From contig NZ_RJNA01000001.1 in assembly GCF_003943815.1 (NCBI RefSeq), positions 63,851 through 117,532 on the forward strand: a stretch of 53,682 bases of DNA, given 5' to 3'. The position numbers and the translations under genes were made by a program. Origin of the DNA: Streptococcus cristatus. Its GTDB lineage: Bacteria > Bacillota > Bacilli > Lactobacillales > Streptococcaceae. Below are positions 9,016 to 19,135 of this stretch, one piece after another. The notes below the pieces were generated by a model. It did no database searches and had not been told where the DNA came from. It saw only the letters and a list, made by a program, of their open reading frames with translations. How positions within the stretch are numbered: the first letter of the stretch is position 1; each line of letters starts with the position of its first letter.

Positions 9016-9555
9016 ATGAGAGTTGTTTCAGGGAAGTACGGGGGCAGACCCCTCAAGACATTAGATGGCAAGACAACGCGACCTACGACAGATAAGGTCA
9101 AGGGCGCGATTTTTAATATGATTGGGCCTTATTTTGATGGCGGCCGGGTGCTGGATTTGTATGCAGGCAGTGGTAGTCTGGGGATTGAGGCGGTGTCTCG
9201 CGGCATGGAGTCGGCTGTTTTGGTTGAAAAAGATCGGCGGGCGCAAGCTATCGTGGCGGAAAATATTGCCATGACCAAGGAAGCAGCGCGCTTTGAGCTT
9301 CTCAAGATGGAGTCGAGTCGGGCGCTGGAGCAGTTGACTGGTCAGTTTGATCTGGTTCTGCTGGATCCGCCCTATGCCAAGGAGCAGATTATCTCAGATA
9401 TTGAGAAAATGGCGGAGCGCAAGCTCTTGAGCGAGGATATTATGGTTGTTTGCGAGACGGATAAGTCGGTTGATTTGCCAGAAGAAGTCGCAGACTTGGG
9501 TATCTGGAAGCAAAAAATATATGGAATTTCAAAGGTGACGGTCTATGTCAGATAA
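9016..9555 (+). CDS. rsmD: 16S rRNA (guanine-N2-966) methyltransferase
   Basis: SAM-dependent methyltransferase acting on G966 of 16S rRNA in the assembling 30S subunit. The 179-residue protein starts [13 protein letters not shown], has the SAM-binding [14 protein letters not shown] and the catalytic DPPY (residues 117-120). An ATG at 9007 lies inside the -10 box, so 9016 is the better start. It overlaps coaD, its usual partner. With the -10 box ending at 9008, the mRNA is predicted to be leaderless. Confidence 0.92.
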   Translation: MRVVSGKYGGRPLKTLDGKTTRPTTDKVKGAIFNMIGPYFDGGRVLDLYAGSGSLGIEAVSRGMESAVLVEKDRRAQAIVAENIAMTKEAARFELLKMESSRALEQLTGQFDLVLLDPPYAKEQIISDIEKMAERKLLSEDIMVVCETDKSVDLPEEVADLGIWKQKIYGISKVTVYVR

Positions 9556-10030
9556 AATCGGGCTCTTTACAGGGTCATTTGATCCCATTACCAATGGACA
9601 TGTGGATTTGATTGAGCGGGCCAGTCGGTTGTTTGATTGCTTGTATGTGGGAATCTTCTACAATCCTCACAAAGAAGGATTTTTTAGTATCCATGCGAAA
9701 AAAAGGATGGTTCTAGCGGCTTTGGCGCATTTGGAAAATGTGGAAGTCATCACTTCCCATGATGAATTGGCGGTCGATGTGGCAAAAAGACTAGGTGTGA
9801 CTGCTCTTGTCCGTGGCCTACGTAACGGTCAGGACTTGGACTATGAAGCTAGCCTGCATTTTTTTAATAAGGAATTGGCACCTGATTTGGAGACCATATT
9901 TCTGCTGAGTCAGCCGACCTACCGATATATCAGTTCTTCAGCGATGCGAGAATTGATCGCTTTTCAGCAGGATCTTTCTGCCTATGTACCAGCAAGTGTA
10001 ATTGAGGAGTTAGAGAAAAAAGATGAATAA
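9545..10030 (+). CDS. coaD: Phosphopantetheine adenylyltransferase
   Basis: Catalyses the fourth step of CoA synthesis, transfer of AMP from ATP to 4'-phosphopantetheine. The 161-residue protein shows the nucleotidyltransferase motif [11 protein letters not shown] (Thr9, His19) and the C-terminal YISSSAMRE. The start overlaps rsmD by eleven bases, and the 3' end overlaps sepM by eight, so rsmD-coaD-sepM form one operon. Confidence 0.95.
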   Translation: MSDKIGLFTGSFDPITNGHVDLIERASRLFDCLYVGIFYNPHKEGFFSIHAKKRMVLAALAHLENVEVITSHDELAVDVAKRLGVTALVRGLRNGQDLDYEASLHFFNKELAPDLETIFLLSQPTYRYISSSAMRELIAFQQDLSAYVPASVIEELEKKDE

Positions 10031-11120
10031 TAACATGACAAATCCGAAAAAGATGACGAAGGAAAATAAACGTGGTTTAACAGTAGTTGGTTGTGCTGGA
10101 GTAGCCTCGATTATCGTGCTTGTGCTCTTCCTATTCTCTTTCATTGTTCCATTGCCATACTATATTGAGGTGCCTGGGGGAGCAGAAGACATTAGAAAGG
10201 TTCTGACTGTGGATGGAAAAGAGGACCAGGCAGCAGGTTCCTACAATTTTGTAACTGTTGGGATCCAGCATGCAACCTTTGCCCATCTGGTTTACGCTTG
10301 GCTGACGCCTTTTACGGATATTTATTCGGCTCAGGATATGACGGGTGGCTCAAGTGATGCTGAGTATATGCGCATCAACCAATTTTATATGGAAACGTCG
10401 CAGAATATGGCCAAATACCAAGGTCTCAAGGCTGCAGGAAAAGACATCAAGATGAATTATCTAGGTGTCTATGTTCTGAAAGTAGCTCCGAATTCGACCT
10501 TTAAAGGAATTTTGAATATTGCGGATACAGTGACGGGAGTCAATGACAAGACTTTTGAAAGCTCGGAAGACTTGGTCAAATATGTGAATTCTCAGGCCTT
10601 GGGTGATAGTGTCAAAGTGACCTATGAGGAAGATGGAAAAACCAAGACAGCGACGGGGAAAATCATCAAGCTGGAAAATGGCAAAAACGGAATTGGCATT
10701 AGTTTGATTGACCGCACGGAAGTCAACAGTAGTGTTCCAATTGAATTTTCAACTGAAGGTATCGGTGGTCCTAGTGCTGGTCTCATGTTTAGCCTAGCCA
10801 TTTATACTCAGCTGGCTAATCCAGACCTGCGAGACGGCCGTGTGATTGCGGGAACGGGCAGCATTGACAGAGAAGGCAAGGTTGGAGATATTGGTGGGAT
10901 TGACAAAAAAGTCGTCTCTGCTGACAAGATTGGAGCGACAATCTTCTTTGCCCCAGATAATCCTGTCAGCGAGGAGGAAAAAAAGGCTAATCCCAAAGCC
11001 AAGACCAACTATGAAGCGGCACTTGAAGCAGCCAAGGAAATCAAAACGGATATGAAAATCGTGCCGGTCAAAACCCTTCAGGACGCGATTGATTATTTAG
11101 AAAAAACCAAAAAATCTTAG
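10023..11120 (+). CDS. sepM: Lon-like PDZ serine protease, SepM/YlbL family
   Basis: A 365-residue membrane-anchored protease with one N-terminal transmembrane helix (about residues 18-42), a PDZ domain (about 145-215, [18 protein letters not shown]) and a Lon-type catalytic domain on the outside. The Ser/Lys dyad is Ser251 in GGPSAGLMF and Lys296 in [12 protein letters not shown], 45 residues apart as in S. mutans SepM. In S. mutans, SepM trims the competence peptide to its active form; in other streptococci the homologue, also downstream of coaD, may act on other small peptides. No ATPase domain is present, so it works on unfolded or small substrates. Confidence 0.88.
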   Translation: MNNNMTNPKKMTKENKRGLTVVGCAGVASIIVLVLFLFSFIVPLPYYIEVPGGAEDIRKVLTVDGKEDQAAGSYNFVTVGIQHATFAHLVYAWLTPFTDIYSAQDMTGGSSDAEYMRINQFYMETSQNMAKYQGLKAAGKDIKMNYLGVYVLKVAPNSTFKGILNIADTVTGVNDKTFESSEDLVKYVNSQALGDSVKVTYEEDGKTKTATGKIIKLENGKNGIGISLIDRTEVNSSVPIEFSTEGIGGPSAGLMFSLAIYTQLANPDLRDGRVIAGTGSIDREGKVGDIGGIDKKVVSADKIGATIFFAPDNPVSEEEKKANPKAKTNYEAALEAAKEIKTDMKIVPVKTLQDAIDYLEKTKKS

Positions 11121-11136
11121 TTTCGGCTAAGATTTT
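11111..11136 (+). terminator. Terminator of rsmD-coaD-sepM
   Basis: AAAATCTTAG pairs with CTAAGATTTT around TTTCGG, followed by TTTTTGTC. The sepM stop is inside the left arm. Confidence 0.75.
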
Positions 11137-11254
11137 TGTCTTTTAGAGACGAACGAAGGACTTTTTAAAAAAGATTAGCAGTTTTTATTAAATCGTCTGA
11201 CTTTTTACAGAAAGATCTTTTTCTTCTGAAAAAATATAAATTCCCCTTGTTTTG

Positions 11255-11263
11255 TGATAAAAT
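11255..11263 (+). promoter_or_regulatory. Extended -10 promoter of yutD-rlmN
   Basis: TGaTAAAAT lies 38 bases upstream of yutD in an otherwise empty AT-rich gap. Confidence 0.5.
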
Positions 11264-11300
11264 AATATGAAGTAAGATAGATGAATGACAAAGGATAGGT

Positions 11301-11864
11301 ATGCGTAAAGAGATTTCACCTGAGTTGTATAATTACAATAAATTCCCCGGCCCAGAATTTAAGCAAATGGGCAGCAAGATAATTGCAGAAAAATTTGAGT
11401 TTGAATTGGTGGAGAATTATAAAGAGGCCTTTGACTTGACGGCCTTTCACCAACGCTTTTCAGAAATTCTGAACAAGTTTGACTATATTGTTGGTGACTG
11501 GGGCAATGAACAGTTGCGATTGCGCGGTTTTTATCGGGATGAGAAAGCCAAGGAAAATGCGGAGAAAATCAGCCGTTTGCAAGACTATCTGCTAGAGTAT
11601 TGTAATTATGGCTGTGCCTATTTTGTTTTGGAAAATGCTCAGCCAAGACGGGCTGCCTTTGACAAAAAATCCCATCATAAGAGAAAATCAGACAGCAAAA
11701 AACATCCAGAAATTTCTAGGGAACGTAGCTCTAAAAAAACGAAGGATGAGCAGCAAAAACATCGTTCAAAGGTAAACAAGAACAAACAACAGAAACAAGG
11801 CAAACAGGCAAAGCAAGCAGCATCTAGCCAATCGCAGCGCCATTTTGTCATTCGCCAGAAATAA
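11301..11864 (+). CDS. yutD: YutD family (DUF1027) protein
   Basis: A 187-residue cytoplasmic protein. The first 115 residues hold the conserved YutD domain (KFEFELVENYKEAFDLTAFHQRFSEIL, YDYIVGDWG-like segment, GFYRD, CNYGCAYFVLEN). The last 70 residues are a low-complexity Lys/Gln/Ser tail, probably disordered and nucleic-acid binding by charge. The molecular function is unknown. Ten bases separate it from rlmN and the two are probably co-transcribed. Confidence 0.82.
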   Translation: MRKEISPELYNYNKFPGPEFKQMGSKIIAEKFEFELVENYKEAFDLTAFHQRFSEILNKFDYIVGDWGNEQLRLRGFYRDEKAKENAEKISRLQDYLLEYCNYGCAYFVLENAQPRRAAFDKKSHHKRKSDSKKHPEISRERSSKKTKDEQQKHRSKVNKNKQQKQGKQAKQAASSQSQRHFVIRQK

Positions 11865-11873
11865 AGGAGAAAC

Positions 11874-12962
11874 ATGAAACCATCGATTTATAGCTTAACG
11901 CGAGAAGAAATGATTGAATGGGCAGAAGCTCAGGGAGAAAAGAAATTCCGTGCTAGCCAAATTTGGGAGTGGCTCTATCGCAAGCGCGTCCAGTCATTTG
12001 AGGAAATGACCAACCTGTCCAAGGACTTGATTGCTAAGCTCAATGATCAGTTTGTTGTCAATCCGCTTAAACAGCGTATTGTTCAAGAGTCTGCTGACGG
12101 TACGGTCAAGTACCTTTTTGAGTTGCCAGATGGTATGCTGATTGAGACGGTACTCATGCGCCAGCACTATGGACTTTCTGTCTGTGTGACCACCCAAGTT
12201 GGCTGCAATATCGGCTGCACTTTCTGTGCCTCTGGTTTGATTAAAAAGCAACGCGACCTCAATAATGGTGAGATTGTTGCGCAGATTATGCTGGTGCAGA
12301 AGTATTTTGACGAGCGTGGTCAGGATGAGCGGGTCAGCCACATCGTTGTTATGGGAATCGGCGAGCCTTTCGATAACTATAAGAATGTCTTGAAGTTTGT
12401 ACGGACGGTCAATGATGATAAGGGGCTGGCCATCGGTGCCCGCCATATCACGGTTTCTACTTCAGGGTTGGCTCATAAGATTCGTGACTTTGCCAATGAA
12501 GGCGTTCAGGTCAATCTAGCAGTTTCACTACACGCGCCCAACAATGAACTGCGTTCTAGTATCATGAAAATCAACCGAGCCTTTCCGATTGAGAAGCTCT
12601 TTGCAGCCATTGAATATTATATCGAAACCACCAACCGTCGGGTAACTTTTGAGTACATCATGCTCAACGAAGTCAATGACGGGGTAGAGCAGGCCAAGGA
12701 ATTAGCAGAATTGCTGAAAAACATCAAGAAATTATCTTATGTCAATCTCATTCCTTACAACCCAGTCAGCGAGCACGACCAATACAGCCGCAGTCCCAAA
12801 GAGCGCGTGATGGCCTTCTACGATACCCTCAAGAAAAATGGAGTCAACTGTGTGGTTCGTCAGGAACATGGTACAGATATTGATGCAGCCTGCGGCCAGT
12901 TGCGTTCCAATACTATGAAGCGAGATCGTGAGAAAGCACTTGTTGAAAATGTTCAGCCTTAA
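11874..12962 (+). CDS. rlmN: Dual-specificity RNA methyltransferase RlmN
   Basis: Radical SAM enzyme that methylates C2 of A2503 in 23S rRNA and A37 in some tRNAs. The 362-residue protein carries the CxxxCxxC cluster motif GCNIGCTFC (Cys111, Cys115, Cys118) and the C-terminal cysteine region [12 protein letters not shown] that forms the transient methyl-cysteine adduct. A strong AAAGGAG precedes the start. The 3' end overlaps the VanZ-family gene. Confidence 0.95.
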   Translation: MKPSIYSLTREEMIEWAEAQGEKKFRASQIWEWLYRKRVQSFEEMTNLSKDLIAKLNDQFVVNPLKQRIVQESADGTVKYLFELPDGMLIETVLMRQHYGLSVCVTTQVGCNIGCTFCASGLIKKQRDLNNGEIVAQIMLVQKYFDERGQDERVSHIVVMGIGEPFDNYKNVLKFVRTVNDDKGLAIGARHITVSTSGLAHKIRDFANEGVQVNLAVSLHAPNNELRSSIMKINRAFPIEKLFAAIEYYIETTNRRVTFEYIMLNEVNDGVEQAKELAELLKNIKKLSYVNLIPYNPVSEHDQYSRSPKERVMAFYDTLKKNGVNCVVRQEHGTDIDAACGQLRSNTMKRDREKALVENVQP

Positions 12963-13488
12963 AAATTATCTGACTTCAGACGGTGAGCTGACTGCTAAGG
13001 GACGGAGATTGCTGATCGGAGGAAGCTGTCTCTATTTCTTGATGCTCTGCATCCTGTGCTTTATTCCTCAGGTTCCAGAGCCGGGAATGGAAACGCCAGG
13101 TATCCAGTATTTTGGTCGAGTAGTGGTTCTCTTGGTTCCTTTTAATTCCTTTGTTAATATTGGCGAAATTACGTCTTGGATCCAACTGGTCAAGGTTTTT
13201 GTCCAAAATTTGGCTAATATCTTTTTGCTGTCGCCATTGGTTTTTCAATTGCTTTGCCTCTTTCCAAAGCTGCGGAGTACTAAGAAAGTTGTCTGGATGA
13301 GCTTTGCTATGAGTCTGTCTATCGAAGTGACTCAGATTCTACTTGATCTTCTCATCAACGCCAACCGAGTCTTTGAGCTTGATGATCTCTGGACCAATAC
13401 TTTGGGTGGTTATCTGGCTTGGCGGGCTTTTCAGCTTGGCCAAAAAATCTGGAAAAATCGCCAAGGCGACGCTTTCAAAAGAGACTAG
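12949..13488 (+). CDS. VanZ family membrane protein
   Basis: A protein of about 179 residues with four hydrophobic segments ([66 protein letters not shown]) and the family's [16 protein letters not shown] near the C-terminus. VanZ-like proteins are linked to teicoplanin tolerance in enterococci, but chromosomal streptococcal members have no settled role. The ATG at 12949 overlaps rlmN; a GTG at 12928 would add seven residues. It is probably translated from the rlmN message. There is no clear terminator before the T-box promoter. Confidence 0.85.
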   Translation: MFSLKNYLTSDGELTAKGRRLLIGGSCLYFLMLCILCFIPQVPEPGMETPGIQYFGRVVVLLVPFNSFVNIGEITSWIQLVKVFVQNLANIFLLSPLVFQLLCLFPKLRSTKKVVWMSFAMSLSIEVTQILLDLLINANRVFELDDLWTNTLGGYLAWRAFQLGQKIWKNRQGDAFKRD

Positions 13489-13531
13489 CAAGAGAAAGGT
13501 TCGGATTTAGGAGAAAAAATTAAATTTTTTC

Positions 13532-13560
13532 TTGACAAGAAAAAGGGAAAGGCCTATAAT
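13532..13560 (+). promoter_or_regulatory. Consensus sigma-A promoter of the first Trp T-box
   Basis: TTGACA and TATAAT are separated by exactly 17 bases. Transcription should start near 13567. Confidence 0.88.
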
Positions 13561-13566
13561 AAAATA

Positions 13567-13826
13567 AATCATCAGAAAAGTAATAATTTTTTCTACTTTC
13601 AGGGAGCCTGTGGTTGGTGGAAACAGGCAGTGGAAGGTTATGAAGTGGGCTGATGCAAAAAATGAATTTGAAGCAATAAAAATTCGGTGAGCACACCTTA
13701 CAGTGCAACTTGTTGTTAGACAAGACAGAGATATGGAGGCAGTCTATACTTTTCTCCATAATTGAGGTGGCACCGCGATTTTACGCCCTCACACAGATTT
13801 TTTCTGTGTGTGGGCTTTTGTTTTGC
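13567..13826 (+). promoter_or_regulatory. T-box leader, tryptophan specifier (first copy)
   Basis: Tandem signals of a T-box riboswitch: stem I region AGGGAGCCTGTGGTTGGTGG, a specifier-loop TGG at 13646-13648 (GAAGTGGGC), the T-box core GAGGTGGCACCGCG at 13764-13777, and a terminator with arms at 13785-13797 and 13803-13815 followed by T's. Uncharged tRNA-Trp should pair with the TGG and the core and open the downstream gene. The TGG call comes from its position after the conserved stem I bases. Confidence 0.88.
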
Positions 13827-13854
13827 TTGAAAATAAAGAAAAGAGGAAATCAAG

Positions 13855-15036
13855 ATGACAGAAACTAAAGGATATTTTGGACAATTCGGCGGCTCCTTTG
13901 TACCGGAGCCTATCCAAGCCTTGCTGGATGAATTGGAAGCGACTTTTGAAAAGTATAAAAATGATCCAGATTTTCTAGCGGAATACCGACATTATTTGGC
14001 GGATTATTCAGGCCGGGAAACTCCGCTCTACTTTGCAGAAAGTCTGACTCAGTATCTGGGCGGGGCGAAGATTTATCTGAAGCGGGAAGATCTCAATCAT
14101 CTGGGGTCCCATAAGCTTAATAATGTTTTGGGGCAGATTCTTCTAGCTAAGCGGATGGGCAAGACCCGAGTCATCGCTGAAACTGGAGCTGGTCAGCATG
14201 GTGTGGCAACTGCGGCAGCAGCAGCTAAGTTTGGTATGAAGTGCGATGTCTACATGGGTGCAGAGGATGTAGAGCGCCAGCGCCTCAATGTCTTCCGCAT
14301 GGAAATGATGGGAGCGACTGTTCACGCTGTGGAAACAGGAACCAAAACCCTCAAGGATGCTGTGGATGCAGCCTTTGGAGCTTGGATGAGTGATTTGGAA
14401 GCCTTTTATGTTTTGGGTTCTGCTGTTGGTCCTCACCCCTATCCGACCATTGTCCATGAATTCCAAAAGGTGATCAGTGAAGAATCACGTCGGCAGATTT
14501 TGGACAAGGAAGGCCGCTTGCCGGACTATGTCATTGCCTGTGTAGGCGATGGCTCCAATGCTATCGGTGCCTTCTCTCAGTATGTGGCAGATGAAGAAGT
14601 CAAGTTGGTTGGTGTTGAAGCGGCTGGACGGGGTCTTGACACAGACCAGCATGCAGCGACTATGACCAAGGGAAGTGTCGGAGTAGTGGACGGTATGAAG
14701 ACCTACGCTGTCTTTGCAGAAGATGGTCAGGTGGCACCGGTTTACTCCATTTCGGCAGGCTTGGACTATCCTGGAGTTGGTCCTGAACATGCTTTCTTTA
14801 AAGATTCTGGTCGAGTAGAATACGTGGCAGCGACAGATGATGAAGCTGTGGATGCTTTGCTTCTATTGACACAAAAGGAAGGAATTTTGCCAGCGATTGA
14901 AAGCTCTCATGCCATTGCTGAAGCGATCAAGCGAGCTCCGCAACTGTCATCTGACCAAATCATCATTATCAATGTATCTGGTCGTGGAGACAAGGATGTG
15001 GCAGCTATTGCCGACTATCTAGAAAAACGAAAATAA
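13855..15036 (+). CDS. Second TrpB-type tryptophan synthase beta paralogue
   Basis: A 393-residue PLP enzyme of the TrpB fold, separate from the operon's own trpB. Catalytic residues are kept: PLP lysine Lys87 in NHLGSHKLNN, Glu109 in AETGAGQHG, Asp304 in [12 protein letters not shown], Ser375 in SGRGDKD. The phosphate-binding loop is GDGSN (Asp232) where the operon TrpB has GGGSN. Other differences cluster at the N-terminus (GSFVPEPI for GRFVPETL). It may salvage indole to Trp, work on a modified indole, or still pair with TrpA. Its own Trp T-box says it is induced when Trp-tRNA is uncharged. Some annotations would call it trpB; I leave the symbol empty to keep the two apart. Confidence 0.8.
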   Translation: MTETKGYFGQFGGSFVPEPIQALLDELEATFEKYKNDPDFLAEYRHYLADYSGRETPLYFAESLTQYLGGAKIYLKREDLNHLGSHKLNNVLGQILLAKRMGKTRVIAETGAGQHGVATAAAAAKFGMKCDVYMGAEDVERQRLNVFRMEMMGATVHAVETGTKTLKDAVDAAFGAWMSDLEAFYVLGSAVGPHPYPTIVHEFQKVISEESRRQILDKEGRLPDYVIACVGDGSNAIGAFSQYVADEEVKLVGVEAAGRGLDTDQHAATMTKGSVGVVDGMKTYAVFAEDGQVAPVYSISAGLDYPGVGPEHAFFKDSGRVEYVAATDDEAVDALLLLTQKEGILPAIESSHAIAEAIKRAPQLSSDQIIIINVSGRGDKDVAAIADYLEKRK

Positions 15037-15059
15037 AATACCCAGCAGAAGAGTAGTAA

Positions 15060-15321
15060 CATCCCTCCTTTCAGAGAGTCTGTGGTTGCTGAGAACAGGC
15101 AGGAGAAGTTATGAAATGGGCTGTTGGAGTCAACATTTTGTCCTTTAGTTGATCTTTTATTACTTTGTTAGCCTACTTTGCCATGAGCCGGTATGCTTCC
15201 TTGTACCAAAAGCAACTTAAATGACTACAATAACAAATGAGATGTGGAGTCTGAAAACTCCATAACTGAGGTGGCACCGCGATGACACGCCCTCACAGGA
15301 TGAACTGTGTGGGCGTTTTTC
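15060..15321 (+). promoter_or_regulatory. T-box leader, tryptophan specifier (second copy)
   Basis: A second T-box between the trpB paralogue and trpE: stem I bases AGAGAGTCTGTGGTTGCTGA, TGG specifier at 15117-15119 in ATGAAATGGGC, T-box core GAGGTGGCACCGCG at 15268-15281, and terminator arms at 15288-15298 and 15305-15315 with T5. Sequence likeness to the first leader points to duplication. I see no strong promoter, so the leader may be read from the upstream promoter. About 115 unassigned bases follow before trpE. Confidence 0.87.
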
Positions 15322-15437
15322 TGTAGTTTTAGAGCAAGTTCTGACAGCGAACTGGCGTTATCTGTTCTTGTGGAATGCAGTCATAGCTAGCGAATTGCTC
15401 CTACCTATACGCTTCTGATTAAATAGAAAGAAAGATT

Positions 15438-16796
15438 ATGCAAAAGATTTTACCAGCTGATATTTTATCGCCGATTCTGGCTTACATGCGGATTCAGGGC
15501 GACCACAAGGTGATTTTAGAAAGTATTCCGAGAGATAGCGAGACGGCTCGTTTTTCTATCCTAGCTTATAATCCAGTTTTTGAAGTCCGCTATGAAAATG
15601 GCCAGTTAACAAAGAACGGACAAGTAATTGAGGCAGATCCATTGGACTATCTGCATGAGTTAGCCGTAAAAAAAGGCCATCATTCAGACCTGCCTTTTGG
15701 CGGTGGAGCCATCGGTTTTGTCGGTTATGATATGATTTCCCTCTATGAGGAGATTGGCCAGATTCCAGCTGATGTGATTGGGACGCCGGATATGCACTTT
15801 TTCGTCTATGAGAGTTACATGGTTTTTGACCATAAAAAAGACAAGGTCTATATCCTTGAGGAGGCCCTCTACAGTGATAGAAGCGAAGCTGATTTAGCTG
15901 CAAGTCTGGAGCGTATCATGGCTGAGCTGGCGCAGCCTGCGGTAGATGAATTTTCACCGCTGGAACTATCCAGTTTGAACTTCCAGAGTCATATTGAGCA
16001 AGCAGCTTTTGAAAAAATGGTGGAAGAAGCGCGCAGCTTGATTCGACGGGGCGACATGTTCCAATGCGTGCTCAGTCAACGCTTTTCAGCAGAGTATTCT
16101 GGTAGACCGCTGGATTATTATCGCAATCTGCGTGTGACCAATCCTTCTAACTATCTTTACTTTTATGACTTCGGGGATTATCAGATTATCGGAGCCAGCC
16201 CGGAAAGTCTGGTGTCTGTCAAGCAGGGTCAGGTTACGACCAATCCTATCGCTGGGACCAGACCGCGCGGGCAGGATGAAAGAGAAGATAAAGCCTTGGC
16301 AGAGGAGTTACTGGCTGACGAGAAGGAAGTGGCTGAGCACCGCATGTTAGTTGATTTGGGGCGTAATGATATCGGTAAAATTGCCCAGAATAACAGCGTA
16401 GAAGTCACTAAGTACATGGAAGTAGAGTATTTCCGCTATGTCATGCACCTGACCAGCGTGGTTCGTGGTCAGCTTCTGCCTCAACTGACGGCTATGGATG
16501 CGCTCAAGTCCACCTTGCCGGCCGGCACCGTCTCGGGTGCGCCTAAGATTCGAGCCATGAAACGCATTTATGAGCTAGAGCAGGAAAAACGTGGTGTTTA
16601 TGCGGGTGCCATTGGCTATCTGTCTGCGACAGGCGATATGGATTTTGCTATCGCTATCCGGACCATGATTTTGAAAAATGGCAGAGCTTACGTTCAAGCT
16701 GGAGCGGGTATTGTTTATGATTCGATCCCTACTAATGAATACCAAGAAACCATCAATAAGGCCAAATCAATGACCAAGATAGGAGAGATGCAATGA
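15438..16796 (+). CDS. trpE: Anthranilate synthase component I
   Basis: Converts chorismate and ammonia (from TrpG) to anthranilate, the first committed step to tryptophan. The 452-residue protein has the N-terminal feedback site ILESIPRDSETARFS (LLES-like motif that binds Trp) and the C-terminal chorismate-binding motifs IAGTRPRGQ, EHRMLVDLGRND and TLPAGTVSGAPK. It is the first gene of trpEGDCFBA and overlaps trpG by four bases. GAAAGAAAG precedes the start. Confidence 0.95.
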   Translation: MQKILPADILSPILAYMRIQGDHKVILESIPRDSETARFSILAYNPVFEVRYENGQLTKNGQVIEADPLDYLHELAVKKGHHSDLPFGGGAIGFVGYDMISLYEEIGQIPADVIGTPDMHFFVYESYMVFDHKKDKVYILEEALYSDRSEADLAASLERIMAELAQPAVDEFSPLELSSLNFQSHIEQAAFEKMVEEARSLIRRGDMFQCVLSQRFSAEYSGRPLDYYRNLRVTNPSNYLYFYDFGDYQIIGASPESLVSVKQGQVTTNPIAGTRPRGQDEREDKALAEELLADEKEVAEHRMLVDLGRNDIGKIAQNNSVEVTKYMEVEYFRYVMHLTSVVRGQLLPQLTAMDALKSTLPAGTVSGAPKIRAMKRIYELEQEKRGVYAGAIGYLSATGDMDFAIAIRTMILKNGRAYVQAGAGIVYDSIPTNEYQETINKAKSMTKIGEMQ

Positions 16797-17356
16797 TTTT
16801 ATTGATTGATAATTATGATTCTTTTACTTACAATCTAGCCCAGTATATCGGCAATTTCGCAGAAGTCAAGGTTTTGCGAAATGATGATGCAGGCCTTTAT
16901 CAAGCGGCAGAAGAAGCGGATGCCTTGGTTCTGTCTCCGGGTCCAGGCTGGCCAGCAGATGCAGGACGGATGGAAGAACTTATCCGCGATTTTGCTGGTA
17001 AAAAGCCGATTTTGGGGATTTGCTTGGGGCACCAAGCCATTGCAGAAGTATTTGGCGGAAAGTTAGGCTTGGCTCCCAAAGTCATGCACGGCAAGCAAAG
17101 TGTTCTGCGCTTTGAAAGAAAATCTCCTATTTATCAAGGGATAGAGGATGGGCAGCCGGTCATGCGCTATCATTCGATTTTGATTGAAGAGATGCCAGAG
17201 GACTTTGAAGTGACAGCTCGGGCAGTTGATGACAACTCGATCATGGCCATCCAGCATAAGAGCTTGCCCATTTATGGTTTTCAGTATCATCCAGAAAGTA
17301 TTGGCACGCCGGATGGCTTGTCGTCCATCAAAAATTTCATCGACTTAGTCAAATAG
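16793..17356 (+). CDS. trpG: Anthranilate synthase component II (glutamine amidotransferase)
   Basis: Class I glutamine amidotransferase that supplies ammonia to TrpE. The 187-residue protein starts [14 protein letters not shown], with the catalytic Cys77 in GICLGHQ and the His166/Glu168 pair in QYHPES. It is not fused to TrpD as in enterics. It is coupled to trpE by ATGA overlap and may also serve PabB if no separate PabA exists. Confidence 0.95.
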   Translation: MILLIDNYDSFTYNLAQYIGNFAEVKVLRNDDAGLYQAAEEADALVLSPGPGWPADAGRMEELIRDFAGKKPILGICLGHQAIAEVFGGKLGLAPKVMHGKQSVLRFERKSPIYQGIEDGQPVMRYHSILIEEMPEDFEVTARAVDDNSIMAIQHKSLPIYGFQYHPESIGTPDGLSSIKNFIDLVK

Positions 17357-17366
17357 GGGAAGAATT

Positions 17367-18371
17367 ATGAAAGAAATTATTGCAAAACTAGCAGATTTTA
17401 AGGATTTAAGCAGCTCCGAAGTGTCAGATGTGCTTGAGCGCATCGTTACTAGAAGAGTAACAGAAACACAAATTGCAGCCTTTTTGCTGGCTCTCAAGAT
17501 GAAAGGGGAAACAGTAGAGGAACGGACGGCTTTGGCTCAGGCCATGCGAGGTCATACTCCGCAGATCCCTACTACAATCCGCACAGCTATGGACAATTGT
17601 GGAACTGGTGGTGACAGATCATTTAGTTTCAATGTTTCGACCACAGCGGCTTTCGTATTAGCAGGTGGTGGGATTAAGATGGCTAAGCATGGCAATCGCT
17701 CCATTACCTCTAAATCAGGATCGGCTGATGTTTTAGAAGCTTTGGGGATTAACCTAAACATGGATACAGCCAGCTTGGGTAAGGTCTTTGATCAGACGGG
17801 GATAGTCTTTCTTTTTGCTAAAAACCTTCATCCAGCTATGAAATATATCATGCCAGCACGTCTTAGCTTAGGTATTCCCACAATCATGAATCTAACTGGT
17901 CCGCTCATTCATCCGATGGTTCTAGAAACCCAGCTTTTGGGCACCAGTCGGCCGGATATGCTAGAGAGTACGGCAGAGGTTTTGAAAAATATGGGCCGCA
18001 AGCGTGCAGTGGTCGTGTCGGGTCCAGATGGTCTGGACGAGGCCGGTCTTCATGGCCGTACCCAGTACGCTTTGCTAGCAGATGGGGAGATCAGCCTGCA
18101 TAGCTTTCTACCGTCAGATATTGGCATGGAAGAAATTCCTCTTGAAGCGATTCGTGGAGGTAATGCCAAAGAAAATGCAGATATTCTGGTATCTGTCCTG
18201 CAAAATCAAGCCAGCCCTTATCTGGAAATGACAGTTCTGAACGCAGGTCTAGGCTTCTTTGCCAATGGGAAAACAGACAGCATAGAAGAAGGAATAGCTT
18301 TGGCTCGCCAAGTGATCGCTAGTGGCGCAGCCTATGAAAAACTCAAGCAACTACAGGAGTATCAGAAATGA
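17367..18371 (+). CDS. trpD: Anthranilate phosphoribosyltransferase
   Basis: Joins anthranilate and PRPP to phosphoribosyl-anthranilate. The 334-residue protein has the glycine-rich PRPP loop [17 protein letters not shown] and [21 protein letters not shown], which bind pyrophosphate and anthranilate. A GGGGAAG ribosome site lies before the ATG. The stop overlaps trpC by four bases. Confidence 0.95.
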   Translation: MKEIIAKLADFKDLSSSEVSDVLERIVTRRVTETQIAAFLLALKMKGETVEERTALAQAMRGHTPQIPTTIRTAMDNCGTGGDRSFSFNVSTTAAFVLAGGGIKMAKHGNRSITSKSGSADVLEALGINLNMDTASLGKVFDQTGIVFLFAKNLHPAMKYIMPARLSLGIPTIMNLTGPLIHPMVLETQLLGTSRPDMLESTAEVLKNMGRKRAVVVSGPDGLDEAGLHGRTQYALLADGEISLHSFLPSDIGMEEIPLEAIRGGNAKENADILVSVLQNQASPYLEMTVLNAGLGFFANGKTDSIEEGIALARQVIASGAAYEKLKQLQEYQK

Positions 18372-19135
18372 GTAAAGAATTTCTCCCGACGATTCTAAAG
18401 CAAAAAGAGCAGGAAGTGGCGGTCATGTCTTATGAAGAGCTGCAGCCCCTGCGCTCGACCTATTCCCTCTATGAGTATCTCAAAAATCATCCTCAAGAGC
18501 TGCAGCTGATTGCTGAAGTTAAAAAAGCTAGCCCCAGTCTGGGAGATATTAATCTCGGTGTGGATATTGTAGAGCAGGCTCGCACCTATGAACGATGCGG
18601 TGCAGCCATGATTTCGGTCCTGACAGATGAGATTTTCTTCAAAGGACATCTGGATTACCTGAGAGAGATTTCCAGTCAAGTGACCATTCCGACCCTCAAT
18701 AAGGACTTTATCATTGATGAAAAACAGATTGTTCGCGCCCGCAATGCAGGAGCGACAGTCATTCTTCTGATTGTAGCTGCCTTGCCTGAAAAGCGGCTGC
18801 AAGAACTCTATGATTTTGCGACAGGTTTAGGTTTGGAAGTTTTGGTCGAAACCCATAATCTGGCGGAGCTGGAAATTGCCCATAGAATAGGAGCTCGGAT
18901 TATCGGTGTCAATAACCGCAATTTAGTCACTTTTGAGACAGATATCAATACAAGTCTCCAGCTGTCTGCCCATTTCAAGGATGACAGGGTTTACGTATCA
19001 GAGTCCGCTATTTTCAGCAAGGAAGATGCTGAGCTAGTAGCTCCTTATTTCCATGCGGTTTTAGTCGGAACAGCCCTGATGCAGGCTGAGAATGTAGCAG
19101 AAAAAATCAAGGAGCTGAAAATTGACAAAGGTTAA
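18368..19135 (+). CDS. trpC: Indole-3-glycerol-phosphate synthase
   Basis: TIM-barrel enzyme that closes the indole ring with loss of CO2 and water. The 255-residue protein shows [14 protein letters not shown] (substrate-binding lysine), [29 protein letters not shown] and VSESAIF in the expected order. It is monofunctional and separate from TrpF, unlike the E. coli fusion. It overlaps trpF by 14 bases. Confidence 0.95.
   Translation: MSKEFLPTILKQKEQEVAVMSYEELQPLRSTYSLYEYLKNHPQELQLIAEVKKASPSLGDINLGVDIVEQARTYERCGAAMISVLTDEIFFKGHLDYLREISSQVTIPTLNKDFIIDEKQIVRARNAGATVILLIVAALPEKRLQELYDFATGLGLEVLVETHNLAELEIAHRIGARIIGVNNRNLVTFETDINTSLQLSAHFKDDRVYVSESAIFSKEDAELVAPYFHAVLVGTALMQAENVAEKIKELKIDKG

Noticed and set aside
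11994..12446. 150-codon minus-strand frame inside rlmN
   Set aside because: Antisense shadow of the rlmN reading frame with no start signals.
15008..15039. Promoter for the second Trp T-box (TTGCCG with TAAAAT)
   Set aside because: The spacer is 20 bases and the -35 is weak; no confident promoter can be claimed.
18395..18802. 135-codon minus-strand frame inside trpC
   Set aside because: Antisense shadow; trpC is complete on the plus strand.
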